DNA of 64,000 bases, from positions 1 through 64,000 of the forward strand of contig NZ_QRGC01000010.1 in assembly GCF_003448965.1 (NCBI RefSeq). The letters are read 5' to 3'. The DNA is from Oceanicella sp. SM1341. GTDB lineage: Bacteria > Pseudomonadota > Alphaproteobacteria > Rhodobacterales > Rhodobacteraceae. This document shows, piece by piece, positions 25,228 through 34,657 of this stretch. Numbering within the stretch: position 1 is the stretch's first letter; each line of letters starts with the position of its first letter. Both the position numbers and the translations under genes were made by a program. Below the pieces are notes generated by a model, which saw only the letters and a program-made list of their open reading frames with translations, was not told the DNA's origin and did not search any database.

Positions 25228-25913
25228 ACCTCTTCAGGCGTTCCGCCACGCATTATGGCAAGACACCGCAACCAGAGACGCCCTACCAGAAGGCTGCGCA
25301 GGTCTGGGATGAGCGTATCGGCTCCGCCCGCGTTCAGGCCCGCAACTGGCGCTACATGGCCTTCGGCAGCCTGATCCTCGCGGCGGGTTTTGCTGGCGCC
25401 CTGGTCTGGCAATCCGCGCGTGGCACCGTCGTGCCTTGGGTCGTTCAGGTCGACGCGCTCGGCGAGGCCCAGACCGTCGCCCCGGCCTCCGCCGACTACG
25501 AGCCGACCGATCCGCAGATCGCGTTCCATCTCGGCCGCTTCATCGAACAGGTCCGGTCGATTCCGGCCGATCCGATCATCGTGCGGCAGAACTGGCTGCG
25601 CGCCTACGAGTTCACCACGGATCGAGGCGCGGCCGCACTTAACGACTTCGCCCGCGCCAACGACCCGTTCGCACGCGTCGGTCGCCAACAAATCGCTGTC
25701 GAGGTGTCCTCTGTCATCCGGGCCTCGCCGGGATCGTTCCGTGTCGCCTGGACCGAGCGCCACTACGAGAACGGCCAGCTTTCCACGACTGAGCGCTGGA
25801 CCGCGATCCTGACCGTCGTGATCCAGACTCCGCGCAGCGCCGAGCGCCTGCGCGCCAACCCCCTCGGAATCTATATCAATGCGATCTCCTGGTCGCGGGA
25901 GATGAGCCAATGA
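25224..25913 (+). CDS. trbF: TrbF (VirB8-like)
   Basis: This 229-residue protein has a short cytoplasmic N-terminus (FRRSATHYGKTPQPETPYQK), one membrane helix at about residues 45-65 and a periplasmic NTF2-like VirB8 domain ending LGIYINAISWSREMSQ. It is a scaffold of the inner-membrane complex. Overlaps of 4 bases on both sides show tight coupling with trbL and trbG. Confidence 0.95.
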   Translation: MNLFRRSATHYGKTPQPETPYQKAAQVWDERIGSARVQARNWRYMAFGSLILAAGFAGALVWQSARGTVVPWVVQVDALGEAQTVAPASADYEPTDPQIAFHLGRFIEQVRSIPADPIIVRQNWLRAYEFTTDRGAAALNDFARANDPFARVGRQQIAVEVSSVIRASPGSFRVAWTERHYENGQLSTTERWTAILTVVIQTPRSAERLRANPLGIYINAISWSREMSQ

Positions 25914-26920
25914 ATGAACAGCATCTTCATGCAACCAGGTCTCCGGGCGTCAGGACGCCGATGTTGGTGGCCCTGCTGCTATCCGCTTCCATGCTGGCGG
26001 GGTGCGCCAGTAACCCGGTGCCGGAATTCAGCTACGACGAGTCCGTGCCGCCGCTGCCCACTTCGCCCGCCTCGGCTGCCGAGGAACGCCCTCGACCGCT
26101 GCACACGCCGCCAGTCTGGACCGTTGCGCATGGCGGAGCGGCGGCAGGCACACCGAACGGACGTATCGAAAACGCCAATGCCGCCGCCCGGGTCGAGCCG
26201 CGCCGCGAGGGCTATTACAATGCGATCCAGATCTATCCCTGGTCGGAAGGCGCCCTCTATCAGGTCTATGCCGCGCCCGGTCAGATCACCAATATCGCAC
26301 TCGAGCCGGGCGAACGTCTGACCGGCGCGGGCCCGGTCGCTGCGGGGGATACCACGCGCTGGATCATCGGCGACACGGAGAGCGGGTCCGGATCCACCGC
26401 CCGCGTCCACATCCTCGTCAAACCGACGCGGGACGACATCTCGACCAATCTGGTGATCAGCACTGACCGGCGGGTGTATACGATCGAGCTGCGTGCGCGC
26501 GAGGCGCTCTACATGCCCTCTGTCGCCTGGGCCTATCCGGCAGCGCCGCAAGGCGTTCGACAGGCTGTGGCGACCGCGCCGACCATCCCGGCACCATCGG
26601 CCCGCAATCATCGTTACGGCTTGCAGATCCAGAGGGAGAGCCCACCCTGGCGCCCGGTTTCTGTCTTCGACGATGGCCGTCGCGTCTATGTCGTCTTCCC
26701 GGCTGGCATCGCCCAGGGCGAGATGCCGCCGCTCTTCGTGCTCGGCGCCGACGGAGAGCCGCAGATCGTCAACAGCCGTATCCATCGGAACGTTCTGATC
26801 GTGGATCGCCTCTTCGGCGCTGCCGAGCTCCGGCTGGGAGCAGGGGATCGCCAGCAGGTCGTCCGGATCGTGCGCATGGAAGAGGGCGAGGCGGATGCGC
26901 GAAGGGGAGGGGCGTCATGA
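25910..26920 (+). CDS. trbG: TrbG (VirB9-like) outer core lipoprotein
   Basis: This 336-residue protein has a lipoprotein signal (LLLSASMLAGCAS, lipobox cysteine near residue 32). The VirB9/TrbG/CagX beta domains follow, with GYYNAIQIYPWSEGALYQVY and TNLVISTDRRVYTIELRARE and the C-terminal YVVFPAGIAQGEMPPLFVLG. It should form the outer-membrane core complex with TrbI. It overlaps trbI by 4 bases. Confidence 0.95.
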   Translation: MNEQHLHATRSPGVRTPMLVALLLSASMLAGCASNPVPEFSYDESVPPLPTSPASAAEERPRPLHTPPVWTVAHGGAAAGTPNGRIENANAAARVEPRREGYYNAIQIYPWSEGALYQVYAAPGQITNIALEPGERLTGAGPVAAGDTTRWIIGDTESGSGSTARVHILVKPTRDDISTNLVISTDRRVYTIELRAREALYMPSVAWAYPAAPQGVRQAVATAPTIPAPSARNHRYGLQIQRESPPWRPVSVFDDGRRVYVVFPAGIAQGEMPPLFVLGADGEPQIVNSRIHRNVLIVDRLFGAAELRLGAGDRQQVVRIVRMEEGEADARRGGAS

Positions 26921-28038
26921 GTGACACCGATCCTGCAGCTCCGATGCGTCTGCGCCCCGATCCGCCGCGCGTGACGAGGCTGTCGCGCAAGGTTCTGGCC
27001 GGTGTCGGAGCGGTCGCGTTGTTCGGCATTGGAGGCGCGCTGATCTATGCGCTCCAGACCCGTGAGGCTGGGCCGGGAGGTGGAGAACTCTACTCCATCG
27101 ACAACCGACCGGCCGCGGACGGCCTGGAAGGATTGCCGTCCGACTATACCGGGCCGGTTCTGGGACCTGCACTGCCCGGTGACCTCGGGCGGCCGATCCT
27201 CGATGCGCAAGAGCGCGGAGTGCCCGTGAACCCTCCGCTGATTGCGGGCCCGACCGTCGATCCGGACGCGGAGCGCCGCAGGGCAGAGGAGGAAACCGCG
27301 CGTCTGAGCGGTGTCTTCTTCCAGACGGCGTCTGGCAGGGCAACGACGGCCGGGGCCGGCGTGATTCTTCCGGGCCTGGGGGACTCCGGGCAACCCGAGG
27401 GGAGTCGGCATACGGCTTTCCTCAACGGTCCGGTGGACCGGCAGACCGTCGCATCGGATCGCATTCAGCCGCCAGCCTCGCCGTACATCCTTCAGGCTGG
27501 AGCGGTGATCCCGGCCGCGCTTATCACCGGCATTCGCTCCGATCTCCCGGGCCAGATCACCGCGCAGGTCACCGAGAACGTCTATGACAGCCCGACCGGG
27601 TCGCTGCTGCTGATCCCACAAGGAACCCGCATCATCGGTCAATACGATGACGGTGTGACGTTCGGCCAACGCCGCGTGCTGCTGGTCTGGAACCGCCTGA
27701 TCCTTCCCGGCGGTCGATCCATTGTTCTCGAACGTCTGCCGGGGGCGGATGCGAGCGGCTATGCCGGTCTCGAAGATGGCGTCGACTACCATTGGTGGGA
27801 CCTGATGCGCGCGGCGGGTCTGTCCACGCTGCTCGCGATTGGTGCGGACCTCGCCACCGATGACGAAGACCGTCTGGTCCAGGCGATCCGCGATGGCGCG
27901 GTGGATACAATCAACCAGGCCGGTCAGCAGATCGTCCAGCGTCAGCTGCAGGTCGCGCCAACGCTGACCATCCGTCCGGGGTTCCCGGTCAGGATCATCG
28001 TCACCCGCGATCTGGTATTCGAACCCGCAGGAGGTTGA
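26917..28038 (+). CDS. trbI: TrbI (VirB10-like)
   Basis: This 373-residue protein has an N-terminal cytoplasmic part, one membrane helix (about residues 27-47), a proline/acid-rich linker and a VirB10 C-terminal domain. That domain carries YILQAGAVIPAALITGIRSD, LLLIPQGTRIIGQYDDGVTF and the antenna region DYHWWDLMRAAGLSTLLAIG. It spans inner to outer membrane in the core complex. The stop overlaps the following DUF2274 region. Confidence 0.96.
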   Translation: MSDTDPAAPMRLRPDPPRVTRLSRKVLAGVGAVALFGIGGALIYALQTREAGPGGGELYSIDNRPAADGLEGLPSDYTGPVLGPALPGDLGRPILDAQERGVPVNPPLIAGPTVDPDAERRRAEEETARLSGVFFQTASGRATTAGAGVILPGLGDSGQPEGSRHTAFLNGPVDRQTVASDRIQPPASPYILQAGAVIPAALITGIRSDLPGQITAQVTENVYDSPTGSLLLIPQGTRIIGQYDDGVTFGQRRVLLVWNRLILPGGRSIVLERLPGADASGYAGLEDGVDYHWWDLMRAAGLSTLLAIGADLATDDEDRLVQAIRDGAVDTINQAGQQIVQRQLQVAPTLTIRPGFPVRIIVTRDLVFEPAGG

Positions 28039-28040
28039 TC

Positions 28041-28280
28041 ATGTCGAAGTTGAAGCTGGGACCTCTGCCCGATGACAAGCCGGTGAAAGTGACGGTGGAA
28101 TTGCCCGCGTCCGTTCATCGCGATCTTGTCGCCTATGCAGACGTCCTTGGTCGAGAGACGGGCCAGCCCGTCGCCGATCCTGTCCGGCTGATCGTGCCGA
28201 TGCTTGAAAGATTCATGTCTACGGATCGGGGATTTAGAAGGGCTCGGCAGCCGATGCCGCCGACCCGTCGGCGTGAGTGA
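28041..28280 (+). CDS. DUF2274 family protein
   Basis: This protein of about 79 residues begins MSKLKLGPLPDDKPVKVTVE and contains LPASVHRDLVAYADVLGRET, typical of DUF2274, a short ribbon-helix-helix-like family at the end of trb operons of this element type. The ATG at 28041, with GGAGG at 28030-28034, is preferred to the TTG six bases upstream. It marks the right end of the conserved conjugation module. Confidence 0.88.
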   Translation: MSKLKLGPLPDDKPVKVTVELPASVHRDLVAYADVLGRETGQPVADPVRLIVPMLERFMSTDRGFRRARQPMPPTRRRE

Positions 28281-28604
28281 AAGATGGTTTAGAAGCTTTT
28301 CGACAAGGCTCCTGTTACTGGCTCGATCTGCCGTAGAGCAAAAATTTAGCCAATTATGGTCCGTACCAGATAGCATGTAAACCGTAACCGTAGAACAATA
28401 CGCAACAACGAGATCCCCAACGTCGCTCGTTGCCATACTTTCCAACACCTCATTCAGAGCCACGACTGTTTGACGCCGCTGTTTTGGACGCTCGCCAAGG
28501 TTTCGCGGACCCGACAGCGTGGTTCGAGCTGCGGCGAACGAATACCTCTTCCGCCCTACGGAAGGTGCAATGCCGCCTCCCCCGCCAGACGAAGAGGTTT
28601 CCGG
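28281..28604. other. Junction between trb operon and second cargo block
   Basis: These 324 bases hold no gene that I can support. They are AT-rich relative to both sides, with AAAAATTTAGCCAATTATGG near 28340-28360. This is the place where the conserved conjugation module ends, and it must hold the promoter of the DUF3500 operon. Short open frames here lack any family resemblance. Confidence 0.45.
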
Positions 28605-29624
28605 ATGTTGACTCGACGCAATTTCATCGCCCTTGCTCCCGCCACACTCGCTGCCAGCCAGGTGGTGCTGTCCGGATGCGCGGAGGCGCAGACCGCCATG
28701 ACGACGGCGGCGGGCAGCCCTGATCGGGTAGCGGCCGCCGCCAGCGCCTTTCTCGACCTCCTGTCCTCCGAGCAGCGTGAGCAGGTCCTTTACGATGGCG
28801 GTGACCCCGCCCTGCGCAACTGGATCTACTTTCCGAGCCGGGGTGACCGGAACGGCATCGCCTTCGAGGATCTGACGGAGGAGCAACTGAACGCGGCCTT
28901 CGCCGTGGCCGGGGCGATGCTGTCGGACAGCGGATACCGGCAGTTCCGGGGCATCATCGCCGCCGAGGACGAGCTTGGCATCCGCAACGGCGAGAGCCAC
29001 GTCAATTCGGGCCGGTATTTCATCGCCCTTTTCGGCAGGCCGGGCGCGTCCGGGCGCTTTACCGTTCAGATCAACGGCCACCACCTCGCGCTTAACACCA
29101 CCTATGCGGGGGGGCTCGTCAGCCCGACCCCCACCTTCACCGGGGTCGATCCGGTCGAGATCAACATGGGCGGCGAGACCGTGCAGCCGATGCGCGCCAA
29201 GACCGACGCCTATTCGGCTCTCCTGACCGGGCTGAGCGAGGAGGCGCGCGCCGCGGCGCAGATCGGGGCAATGGGCGACGTTGAGGTCGGAACAGGCTCC
29301 AGCAACCGCTACCCCGAGCCGGCCGGCACCCTGGTGACGGACCTCGCCGCCGAGGATCAGGAGCGCGTGGCCGGTGTGGTGCGGGCCTGGGTCGGGGATG
29401 CGACCGACGAGGTGGCCCAGCAGCTCGTGCAGCTCTACCGGGCTGACTTCGGGCAGACCCGCATGGGATGGTCCGGCACGACCGACCCCTACGCGCGCGG
29501 CGCCTATCTGCGGCTGGACGGGCCGCGGCTGTGGATCGAGTTTTCGAACGTGGGCCGGTTCGGCAATGGCGACAACCACTTCCACACCATCTACCGCGAC
29601 AAGCAGGCCGACTACCTGGCCTGA
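28605..29624 (+). CDS. Exported DUF3500 family protein
   Basis: This 339-residue protein begins MLTRRNFIALAPATLAASQV. The twin-arginine motif and a lipobox-like LSGC suggest Tat export, possibly with lipid attachment. The body matches the DUF3500 pattern: FLDLLSSEQREQVLYDGGDP, the W-I-Y-F-P segment and a late HFHTIYRD. The reaction of DUF3500 is unknown to me. AGAGG precedes ATG 28605; the upstream frame is rejected. It is the first of four closely spaced plus-strand genes. Confidence 0.8.
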   Translation: MLTRRNFIALAPATLAASQVVLSGCAEAQTAMTTAAGSPDRVAAAASAFLDLLSSEQREQVLYDGGDPALRNWIYFPSRGDRNGIAFEDLTEEQLNAAFAVAGAMLSDSGYRQFRGIIAAEDELGIRNGESHVNSGRYFIALFGRPGASGRFTVQINGHHLALNTTYAGGLVSPTPTFTGVDPVEINMGGETVQPMRAKTDAYSALLTGLSEEARAAAQIGAMGDVEVGTGSSNRYPEPAGTLVTDLAAEDQERVAGVVRAWVGDATDEVAQQLVQLYRADFGQTRMGWSGTTDPYARGAYLRLDGPRLWIEFSNVGRFGNGDNHFHTIYRDKQADYLA

Positions 29625-29671
29625 CGGCCGCGCCAACAGGGGCGGCTCCGATGTTTCCTCAAGGCAGGACG

Positions 29672-30712
29672 ATGACCGACAGACAGTCTACTTCCAACCG
29701 CCGCGACCTTTTGCGAAGCGGCGCGGCCCTGGCGCTGGCGGCGCCTCTCGCAAGCCTGGCCTCGCGCGGGGCGGCGCAGGATCTGTCGCTCTACGCGCTG
29801 CTGGAGCAGGCGGCCGATCTTACCGTTCTCGAAACGGTGATCGTCGCCCGCGACGGGGCGATCCTGGCCGAGCGCGGCTATCGCGGGCATTCCACCTCGG
29901 ACCCTACCAACATCAAGTCCGCATCGAAATCGGTTATGTCGGCCCTGGTCGGCATCGCCATCGGGCGGGGGGTGCTGAGCGGCGTGGACCAGCCCATCGC
30001 CCCGATCCTGCGCGACGAGGTTCCGGCTTCGGCCGATCCGCGTATCGAGCGGATCACGGTGGGCCACCTGCTGAGTATGCAGGCCGGGCTGCGGCCGACC
30101 TCGGGCGCCGATTACGGGCGCTGGGTGTCAGGCTCGAACTGGGTGCGCGGGGCGCTGGCCCAGCCCTTCGAGGACGATCCGGGCGGGCGGATGCTCTATT
30201 CCACCGGCTCCACCCATCTTCTGTCGGCGATCCTGACAGAGGTGACGGGGCGGTCGACGCTCGACAACGCGCAGGCCTGGCTGGGGCCTGTCGAGGGCTT
30301 TTCCATCGCCAGCTGGCAGCGCGACCCGCAGGGGATCTACCTGGGCGGCAACGAGATGGCGATGAGCCCGCGCTCGCTTCTCGTCTTTGGCGAGGTCTGG
30401 CGGCGCGGCGGCACAGGTCCGGACGGGTCGCAAGTGCTGCCGCGCGGCTGGGTCGATCAGGCCTGGACGCCGCGCACCACCTCGCGCTGGAGCGGGGACG
30501 GCTACGGCTATGGCTGGTTCCTGCGGACGATCGGCGGGCAGGAGGTCCGGTTTGCCTGGGGCTACGGCGGCCAGATGCTCTACATCGTGCCTGCGCTGGG
30601 TCTGTCGCTGGTCATGACCTCGGACGACACTCCGCGCCCCACCACCATCGAGGACAGGGACCGGCTGCACGAACTGGCCGCGGCCATCATCCAGGGGCTT
30701 CGCGCCGGCTGA
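29672..30712 (+). CDS. Exported serine hydrolase (beta-lactamase family)
   Basis: This 346-residue protein has a Tat-like leader (SNRRDLLRSGAALALAAPLA). Its class C/EstB-like domain has the SxxK nucleophile motif in KSASKSVMS (Ser83, Lys86) and a YST motif (Tyr176). The C-terminal segment WGYGGQMLYIVPALGLSLVM is typical of the S12 esterase/beta-lactamase family. An esterase or peptidase acting in the periplasm is more likely than antibiotic hydrolysis. ATG 29672 with GGCAGGA is preferred; ATG 29651 is possible. Confidence 0.82.
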   Translation: MTDRQSTSNRRDLLRSGAALALAAPLASLASRGAAQDLSLYALLEQAADLTVLETVIVARDGAILAERGYRGHSTSDPTNIKSASKSVMSALVGIAIGRGVLSGVDQPIAPILRDEVPASADPRIERITVGHLLSMQAGLRPTSGADYGRWVSGSNWVRGALAQPFEDDPGGRMLYSTGSTHLLSAILTEVTGRSTLDNAQAWLGPVEGFSIASWQRDPQGIYLGGNEMAMSPRSLLVFGEVWRRGGTGPDGSQVLPRGWVDQAWTPRTTSRWSGDGYGYGWFLRTIGGQEVRFAWGYGGQMLYIVPALGLSLVMTSDDTPRPTTIEDRDRLHELAAAIIQGLRAG

Positions 30713-30750
30713 GCCGCAGCGAGACCCAACCCGAGACAGGAGTGAAGACA

Positions 30751-31506
30751 TTGAAAACGAGCGGAAACACAATCCTCGTCACCGGCGGAACCAGCGGTAT
30801 CGGCCGCGCCCTCGCGTCGGAGTTCCATGACCTCGGCAACCGCGTCATCATCACCGGCCGCCGACAGGAGCTGCTGGACCAGATCCTCTCCGAACACGCC
30901 GGCATGTCGGCCTACCGGCTGGATGTGGACGACCCGGCCGATATCGCCAGCGTCGCCGGGCGGATCGCGGCGGAGTTCCCCGACCTCAACGTGCTGGTCA
31001 ACAACGCGGGCATCTCGCGCGCCGAAAGCCTGGTGGACGGGGAGTTCGACCTGTCCGTCGCGGAAGCGCTGGTCCGCACCAACATCATGGGCGTGCTGCA
31101 TGTCACGGCCGCATTGCTGCCGGTGTTGCAGCGTCAGGCCACCGCCAGCATCGTGACCACGACCTCCGGCCTCGCCTTCGTGCCGCGGGCCAACTATCCG
31201 ACCTATTGCGCCAGCAAGGCCTTCCTTCATGTCTGGCTTCAGGCGCTCCGCACGCAGTTGAGTGGCAGCGGTGTCGAGGTTCTGGAACTCGTGCCGCCCT
31301 ACGTTCAGACCGAACTCGCCGGACCCGAGCAGGCCCGCGATCCGAACGCCATGCCGCTGGTCGACTACATCGCCGAGGTCATCGGGATCATCGAGGACGC
31401 GGATAGGCCGGGGGGCGAGATCTTGGTGGACCGCGTGAAGATGTTGCGCCGGGCGGAAGAAAGCGGACGCTACGCGGAAATTTACAACCGCCTGAACGGC
31501 GCCTGA
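30751..31506 (+). CDS. Short-chain dehydrogenase, DltE-like
   Basis: This 251-residue classical SDR has the nucleotide motif TGGTSGIGRAL near the N-terminus, NNAGIS, and catalytic Tyr/Lys in YCASKAFLHVW. The pattern PPYVQTEL...GGEILVDRVKMLRRAE resembles the DltE-like branch. It starts at TTG 30751 with AGGAG at 30738-30742. NAD(P)-dependent oxidation or reduction of an unknown substrate is expected in the cytoplasm. It lies 38 bases after the serine hydrolase gene. Confidence 0.85.
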   Translation: MKTSGNTILVTGGTSGIGRALASEFHDLGNRVIITGRRQELLDQILSEHAGMSAYRLDVDDPADIASVAGRIAAEFPDLNVLVNNAGISRAESLVDGEFDLSVAEALVRTNIMGVLHVTAALLPVLQRQATASIVTTTSGLAFVPRANYPTYCASKAFLHVWLQALRTQLSGSGVEVLELVPPYVQTELAGPEQARDPNAMPLVDYIAEVIGIIEDADRPGGEILVDRVKMLRRAEESGRYAEIYNRLNGA

Positions 31507-31621
31507 CGCAGATCGCGCAGAGTTCCTGCCCGCCATCGGGAACCGGGCCGACTGACGGACGAAAACGGATCGCCGGAACCCAGAGGGTGTCAGGGGCGAA
31601 CCATCAGGAAGGAAAAGGGAA

Positions 31622-32536
31622 ATGAAGATATTTGTCACAGGCGCCTCGGGCTTCGTGGGGGCAGCCGTTGTCAAGGATCTGGTGGATGCCGGCCACCGGG
31701 TGATCGGCCTCGCCCGCTCCGCTGCGGCCGCGGGGATGCTGTCGGCCCTCGGGGCCGAGGCCCATGCCGGAAGTCTCGAGGACCGGGACAGCCTGCGCAG
31801 CGGGATCGCCTCTGCGGATGCGGTCGTGCACACGGCCTTCAACCACGACTTCTCAAGGTTTCGGGAGAATTGCGAGGCCGACCGGGACCTGATTGCCTTC
31901 TACGGCGAAGAACTCAACGGTTCGGACCGTCCGATCATCGTGACTTCCGCCATCGGGATTCTCCCCAACGGCGAAACGGTGACCGAGGCGACGATGCCCG
32001 CCTCGGGCGAGGCCGCCCATCCGCGCGCCGCGACCGAGGCAGCGGCCCGCCAGATCGCGGATGAGGGCGTCAACGTCATGGTCGTCCGGCTCTCGCCTTC
32101 CGTCCATGGGGCGGAAGACCATGCCTTCGTGCCGACGCTGATCCGCACCGCGCGGCAGACGGGCGTTTCGGCCTATATCGGCGAGGGCGGGAACACTTGG
32201 CCTGCGGTGCATCGCCTGGATGCCGCCCGCCTGTACCGCCTGGCCCTGGAGAACGGCCAGCCGGGCGCGGTCTATCATGCGGTCGGCGAAGAGGGCATCC
32301 CGTTCCGCGACATCGCGACCGCGATAGGCGAGGGCTGCGGCCTGCCGGTGGTCAGTAAGACCCCGAATGAGGCGTCGGACCACTTTGGATGGTTCACGCA
32401 TTTCGCGGGTATGAACCTTAGGGCCAGCAGTGCCCGGACCGGTGAGGCCTTGGGATGGTCGCCGGATCGGCCGGGTCTGATAACTGATATGGCGCTCGAG
32501 AGCTACTTCGATTCGATGAATATTCAGGATTGTTAG
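31622..32536 (+). CDS. Extended SDR / NAD-dependent epimerase family protein
   Basis: This 304-residue protein starts MKIFVTGASGFVGAAVVKDL with the extended-SDR Rossmann motif GxxGxxG. It continues with VVHTAFNHDFSRF and VRLSPSVHG. Members act on sugar or lactone substrates; the substrate here is unknown. A strong AGGAAAAGGGAA site precedes ATG 31622. A typical YxxxK is replaced by a RAATEAAARQ region, so the catalytic tyrosine is not evident; such atypical members are common in this SDR5/48-like branch. Confidence 0.8.
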   Translation: MKIFVTGASGFVGAAVVKDLVDAGHRVIGLARSAAAAGMLSALGAEAHAGSLEDRDSLRSGIASADAVVHTAFNHDFSRFRENCEADRDLIAFYGEELNGSDRPIIVTSAIGILPNGETVTEATMPASGEAAHPRAATEAAARQIADEGVNVMVVRLSPSVHGAEDHAFVPTLIRTARQTGVSAYIGEGGNTWPAVHRLDAARLYRLALENGQPGAVYHAVGEEGIPFRDIATAIGEGCGLPVVSKTPNEASDHFGWFTHFAGMNLRASSARTGEALGWSPDRPGLITDMALESYFDSMNIQDC

Positions 32537-32545
32537 CTTGCGGCA

Positions 32546-33475
32546 ATGCAGTTGATGTGTGCGCAAAATGACATGCAACCCACTCTTAATCATTTCAAGT
32601 GCTTCATTGTAGCTTCGGAAGAGGGTAGTTTCCGAAAGGCGGCATTGCGTCTTCAAGTCGATCCTTCTGTCGTCTCCCGGGCTATTCAAATCGTTGAAAA
32701 TGATGTCGGCGCGGAATTGTTTAAACGAATTCCTGGGCAAGGCGCCAGGTTGACTGAAGTTGGAGTTGCTTACGCAATCGAGATTGATCGCACATTTGAC
32801 TACATGTGCCGTGCGAAGAAATCTGCACAAACTATTGCATTTGGTAGTCAGGGCGTAATACGCTTAGCTATTTCCCAAGACATCTCTGGTCCGATCCTGG
32901 CAAAAGCCCTCGCGGATCATCAGGAAAAATTTCCGAATGTAAAGGTTGACTTGTTGGAGCTGGCGCCTGCTGATCAAGTGCGTTCATTGCGTATGGGTGA
33001 GGTCGATATTGCGATCATGCTAAATCCGCCGAACGACCGATCGATGGTTGTTGAGAGGGTGTGGATTGAGAGCTGCAAGGTCGCACTCGCGGAGGACCAT
33101 TGGCTTGCAGGACATAGCGATTTATCCGCTGCCGACCTCGATCAGGAGAAGATAATACTTGGACATCCAACACGTGGTCCATTCTTCGGCGAGTTTGTGT
33201 TATCTATTTTGCAGGCGCGGCAGGTTCATCTCGAGACCGTGGCGAGAGTGGAGCGTGTTGAAACACTATTGATGCTTGTGGACGCTCAAAGGGGAATCGC
33301 CTTTGTGCCGGGAACATCCTACCACGAGTGCGTTGGGGGCATTACCTACCGAAGCGTAAATTTGAGAGAATCAGACATCAATGTATTTGCAGTTCTGCCA
33401 ACGGCTGAGCCCCCTGGGTTGGTCGGGCAATTTCTGAATAGTTTGCGCTCAATGGCGGAGAAGCTTCAGAATTAG
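32546..33475 (+). CDS. LysR-family regulator with atypical base composition
   Basis: This 309-residue protein has a winged HTH (NHFKCFIVASEEGSFRKAALRLQVDPSVVSRAIQIVE, shown here only as family pattern) and a LysR substrate-binding domain (VIRLAISQDISGPILAKALA). The coding DNA is visibly AT-richer than its neighbours, and its codon use differs, so it was probably acquired separately. ATG 32546 is used; ATG 32573 would give the more usual short N-terminus. It likely controls the preceding four-gene unit, but LysR genes usually read divergently, so this is uncertain. A decayed IS element starts 28 bases later. Confidence 0.85.
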   Translation: MQLMCAQNDMQPTLNHFKCFIVASEEGSFRKAALRLQVDPSVVSRAIQIVENDVGAELFKRIPGQGARLTEVGVAYAIEIDRTFDYMCRAKKSAQTIAFGSQGVIRLAISQDISGPILAKALADHQEKFPNVKVDLLELAPADQVRSLRMGEVDIAIMLNPPNDRSMVVERVWIESCKVALAEDHWLAGHSDLSAADLDQEKIILGHPTRGPFFGEFVLSILQARQVHLETVARVERVETLLMLVDAQRGIAFVPGTSYHECVGGITYRSVNLRESDINVFAVLPTAEPPGLVGQFLNSLRSMAEKLQN

Positions 33476-33552
33476 AGGCTGCAGCTGTCGGGCACTGACA
33501 AACTGTACCGACCCTCTGAATTCCTGCTCATGCTACAAGGGAGAACGTAGCG

Positions 33553-33870
33553 ATGAGTATGACAATGGACGACGGCATTAAGCGGCGGACGGCGAAGCGT
33601 AAGACAGCGCTTGTCATCGAGATCATTCAGGGCAAGACGACCGTGTCGGAGGCGAGCCGGTCCTTTGACCTGACGCCCTCCGAGATCGAGGGCTGGGTCG
33701 AGGATGCGAAGCGCGGCATGGAGAACTCGCCGCGCGCCAACCCACTAGACATCCGCGAGCAATACGAGAAGCAGCTCAGGGACCTGCAGAAAACCTACGG
33801 CGAGGCCATGCTGGAGCTGCGGGCCCGAAAAAGCTTCAGGCCCTGCTGGATGCGCAGGACGGGAATTGAT
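33553..33870 (+). pseudogene. IS3 orfA remnant (HTH subunit)
   Basis: ATG 33553 opens a frame that matches IS3-type OrfA: KTTVSEASRSFDLTPSEIEG is the helix-turn-helix, and EQYEKQLRDLQKTYGEAMLE is the leucine-zipper-like end. At 33829-33834 a run of A residues is one base shorter than the frame needs. Reading continues as KLQALLDAQDGN to a TGA at 33867 only after a shift. This looks like a 1-base deletion, not a working programmed frameshift site. Confidence 0.65.
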
Positions 33871-34657
33871 CCGTCGCATTCAGCAGGGCCTTTTGGCCTA
33901 GGGCCTCGCGGTGCCCATCGCCAAGCTCTGCACTTACAAGCCGGTGAAAGCCGCGCCGAAGGTCGATCCCCGCTTCGCCGAACCGATCAAGAAGGTGATC
34001 GAGGAGGAGCCGTCCTTCGGCTATCGGACCGTGGCCTGGCTCCTGGGCTTCAACAAGAACACGGTGCAGAGGATCTTCCAGATCAAGGGCTGGCAGGTTC
34101 GCAAGCGCGCCGTGGGGATGCGGCCCCGCATCCATGCTGTTCCGTCTGTCGCAGTTGCGCCGAACGAGAGGTGGTCGACCGATCTCGCCCGCATCTGAAC
34201 TGGCAAGGACGGCTGGGCTTCACTGGCCCTGGTGATCGACTGCCACACCCGCGAGTTGTTGGGCTGGCAACTGTCGAAGTCGGGCAAGGCCACGACGGCC
34301 AGCGCCGCCCTCGAGCATGCGCTGATCGCGAGGTTCGGCACACTGGGTCGTGTCGAGGAGGAGTTCCTGCTGAGGTCAGACAATGGCTTGGTTTTCACCA
34401 GCCTCCACTTCACAGCCATTGTCCGCAGTTACGGGCTCAAGCAGGAGTTCATCACCCCGCACTGCCCGCAGCAGAACGTCATGGTCGAGCGCTTCATCCG
34501 GACACTAAAGGAGCAGTGCGTGCATCGCCACCGCTTCGATAACATCCAGCACGCCATGCGAGTCATCAGCGACTGGATCGGCTTCTACAACAATCGCCGC
34601 CCTCATCAGGCTCTTGCCATGCGCACGCCTGCCGAGGCATTCAGATTAGCGGCTTAA
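33870..34657 (+). pseudogene. IS3 orfB transposase remnant (DDE)
   Basis: The frame carries an integrase-core pattern: ERWSTDLARI (first Asp), ALVIDCHTRELLGW, LRSDNGLVFTS (second Asp) and VERFIRTLKEQC (Glu). It is broken by in-frame stops at 33899 (TAG) and 34196 (TGA, in place of a Trp codon). A short deletion follows AKLC, where the HTH linker should be. No functional transposase can be made. The 3' half from ATG 34232 remains open to 34657. Confidence 0.75.

Noticed and set aside
29672-30712. Antibiotic-resistance beta-lactamase
   Set aside because: The SxxK and YST motifs fit the wider S12 esterase/beta-lactamase family; the KTG-box context and neighbours do not support a resistance gene.
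29374-30750. N-terminal extension of the SDR frame over the serine hydrolase gene
   Set aside because: Arg/Gly-rich translation of the real hydrolase gene in another frame; the SDR begins at TTG 30751 after AGGAG.
33825-33870. Programmed -1 frameshift in the IS3 element
   Set aside because: The A-run is one base short of the family frame and the result ends at once in a stop; orfB also has two stops, so decay explains it better.
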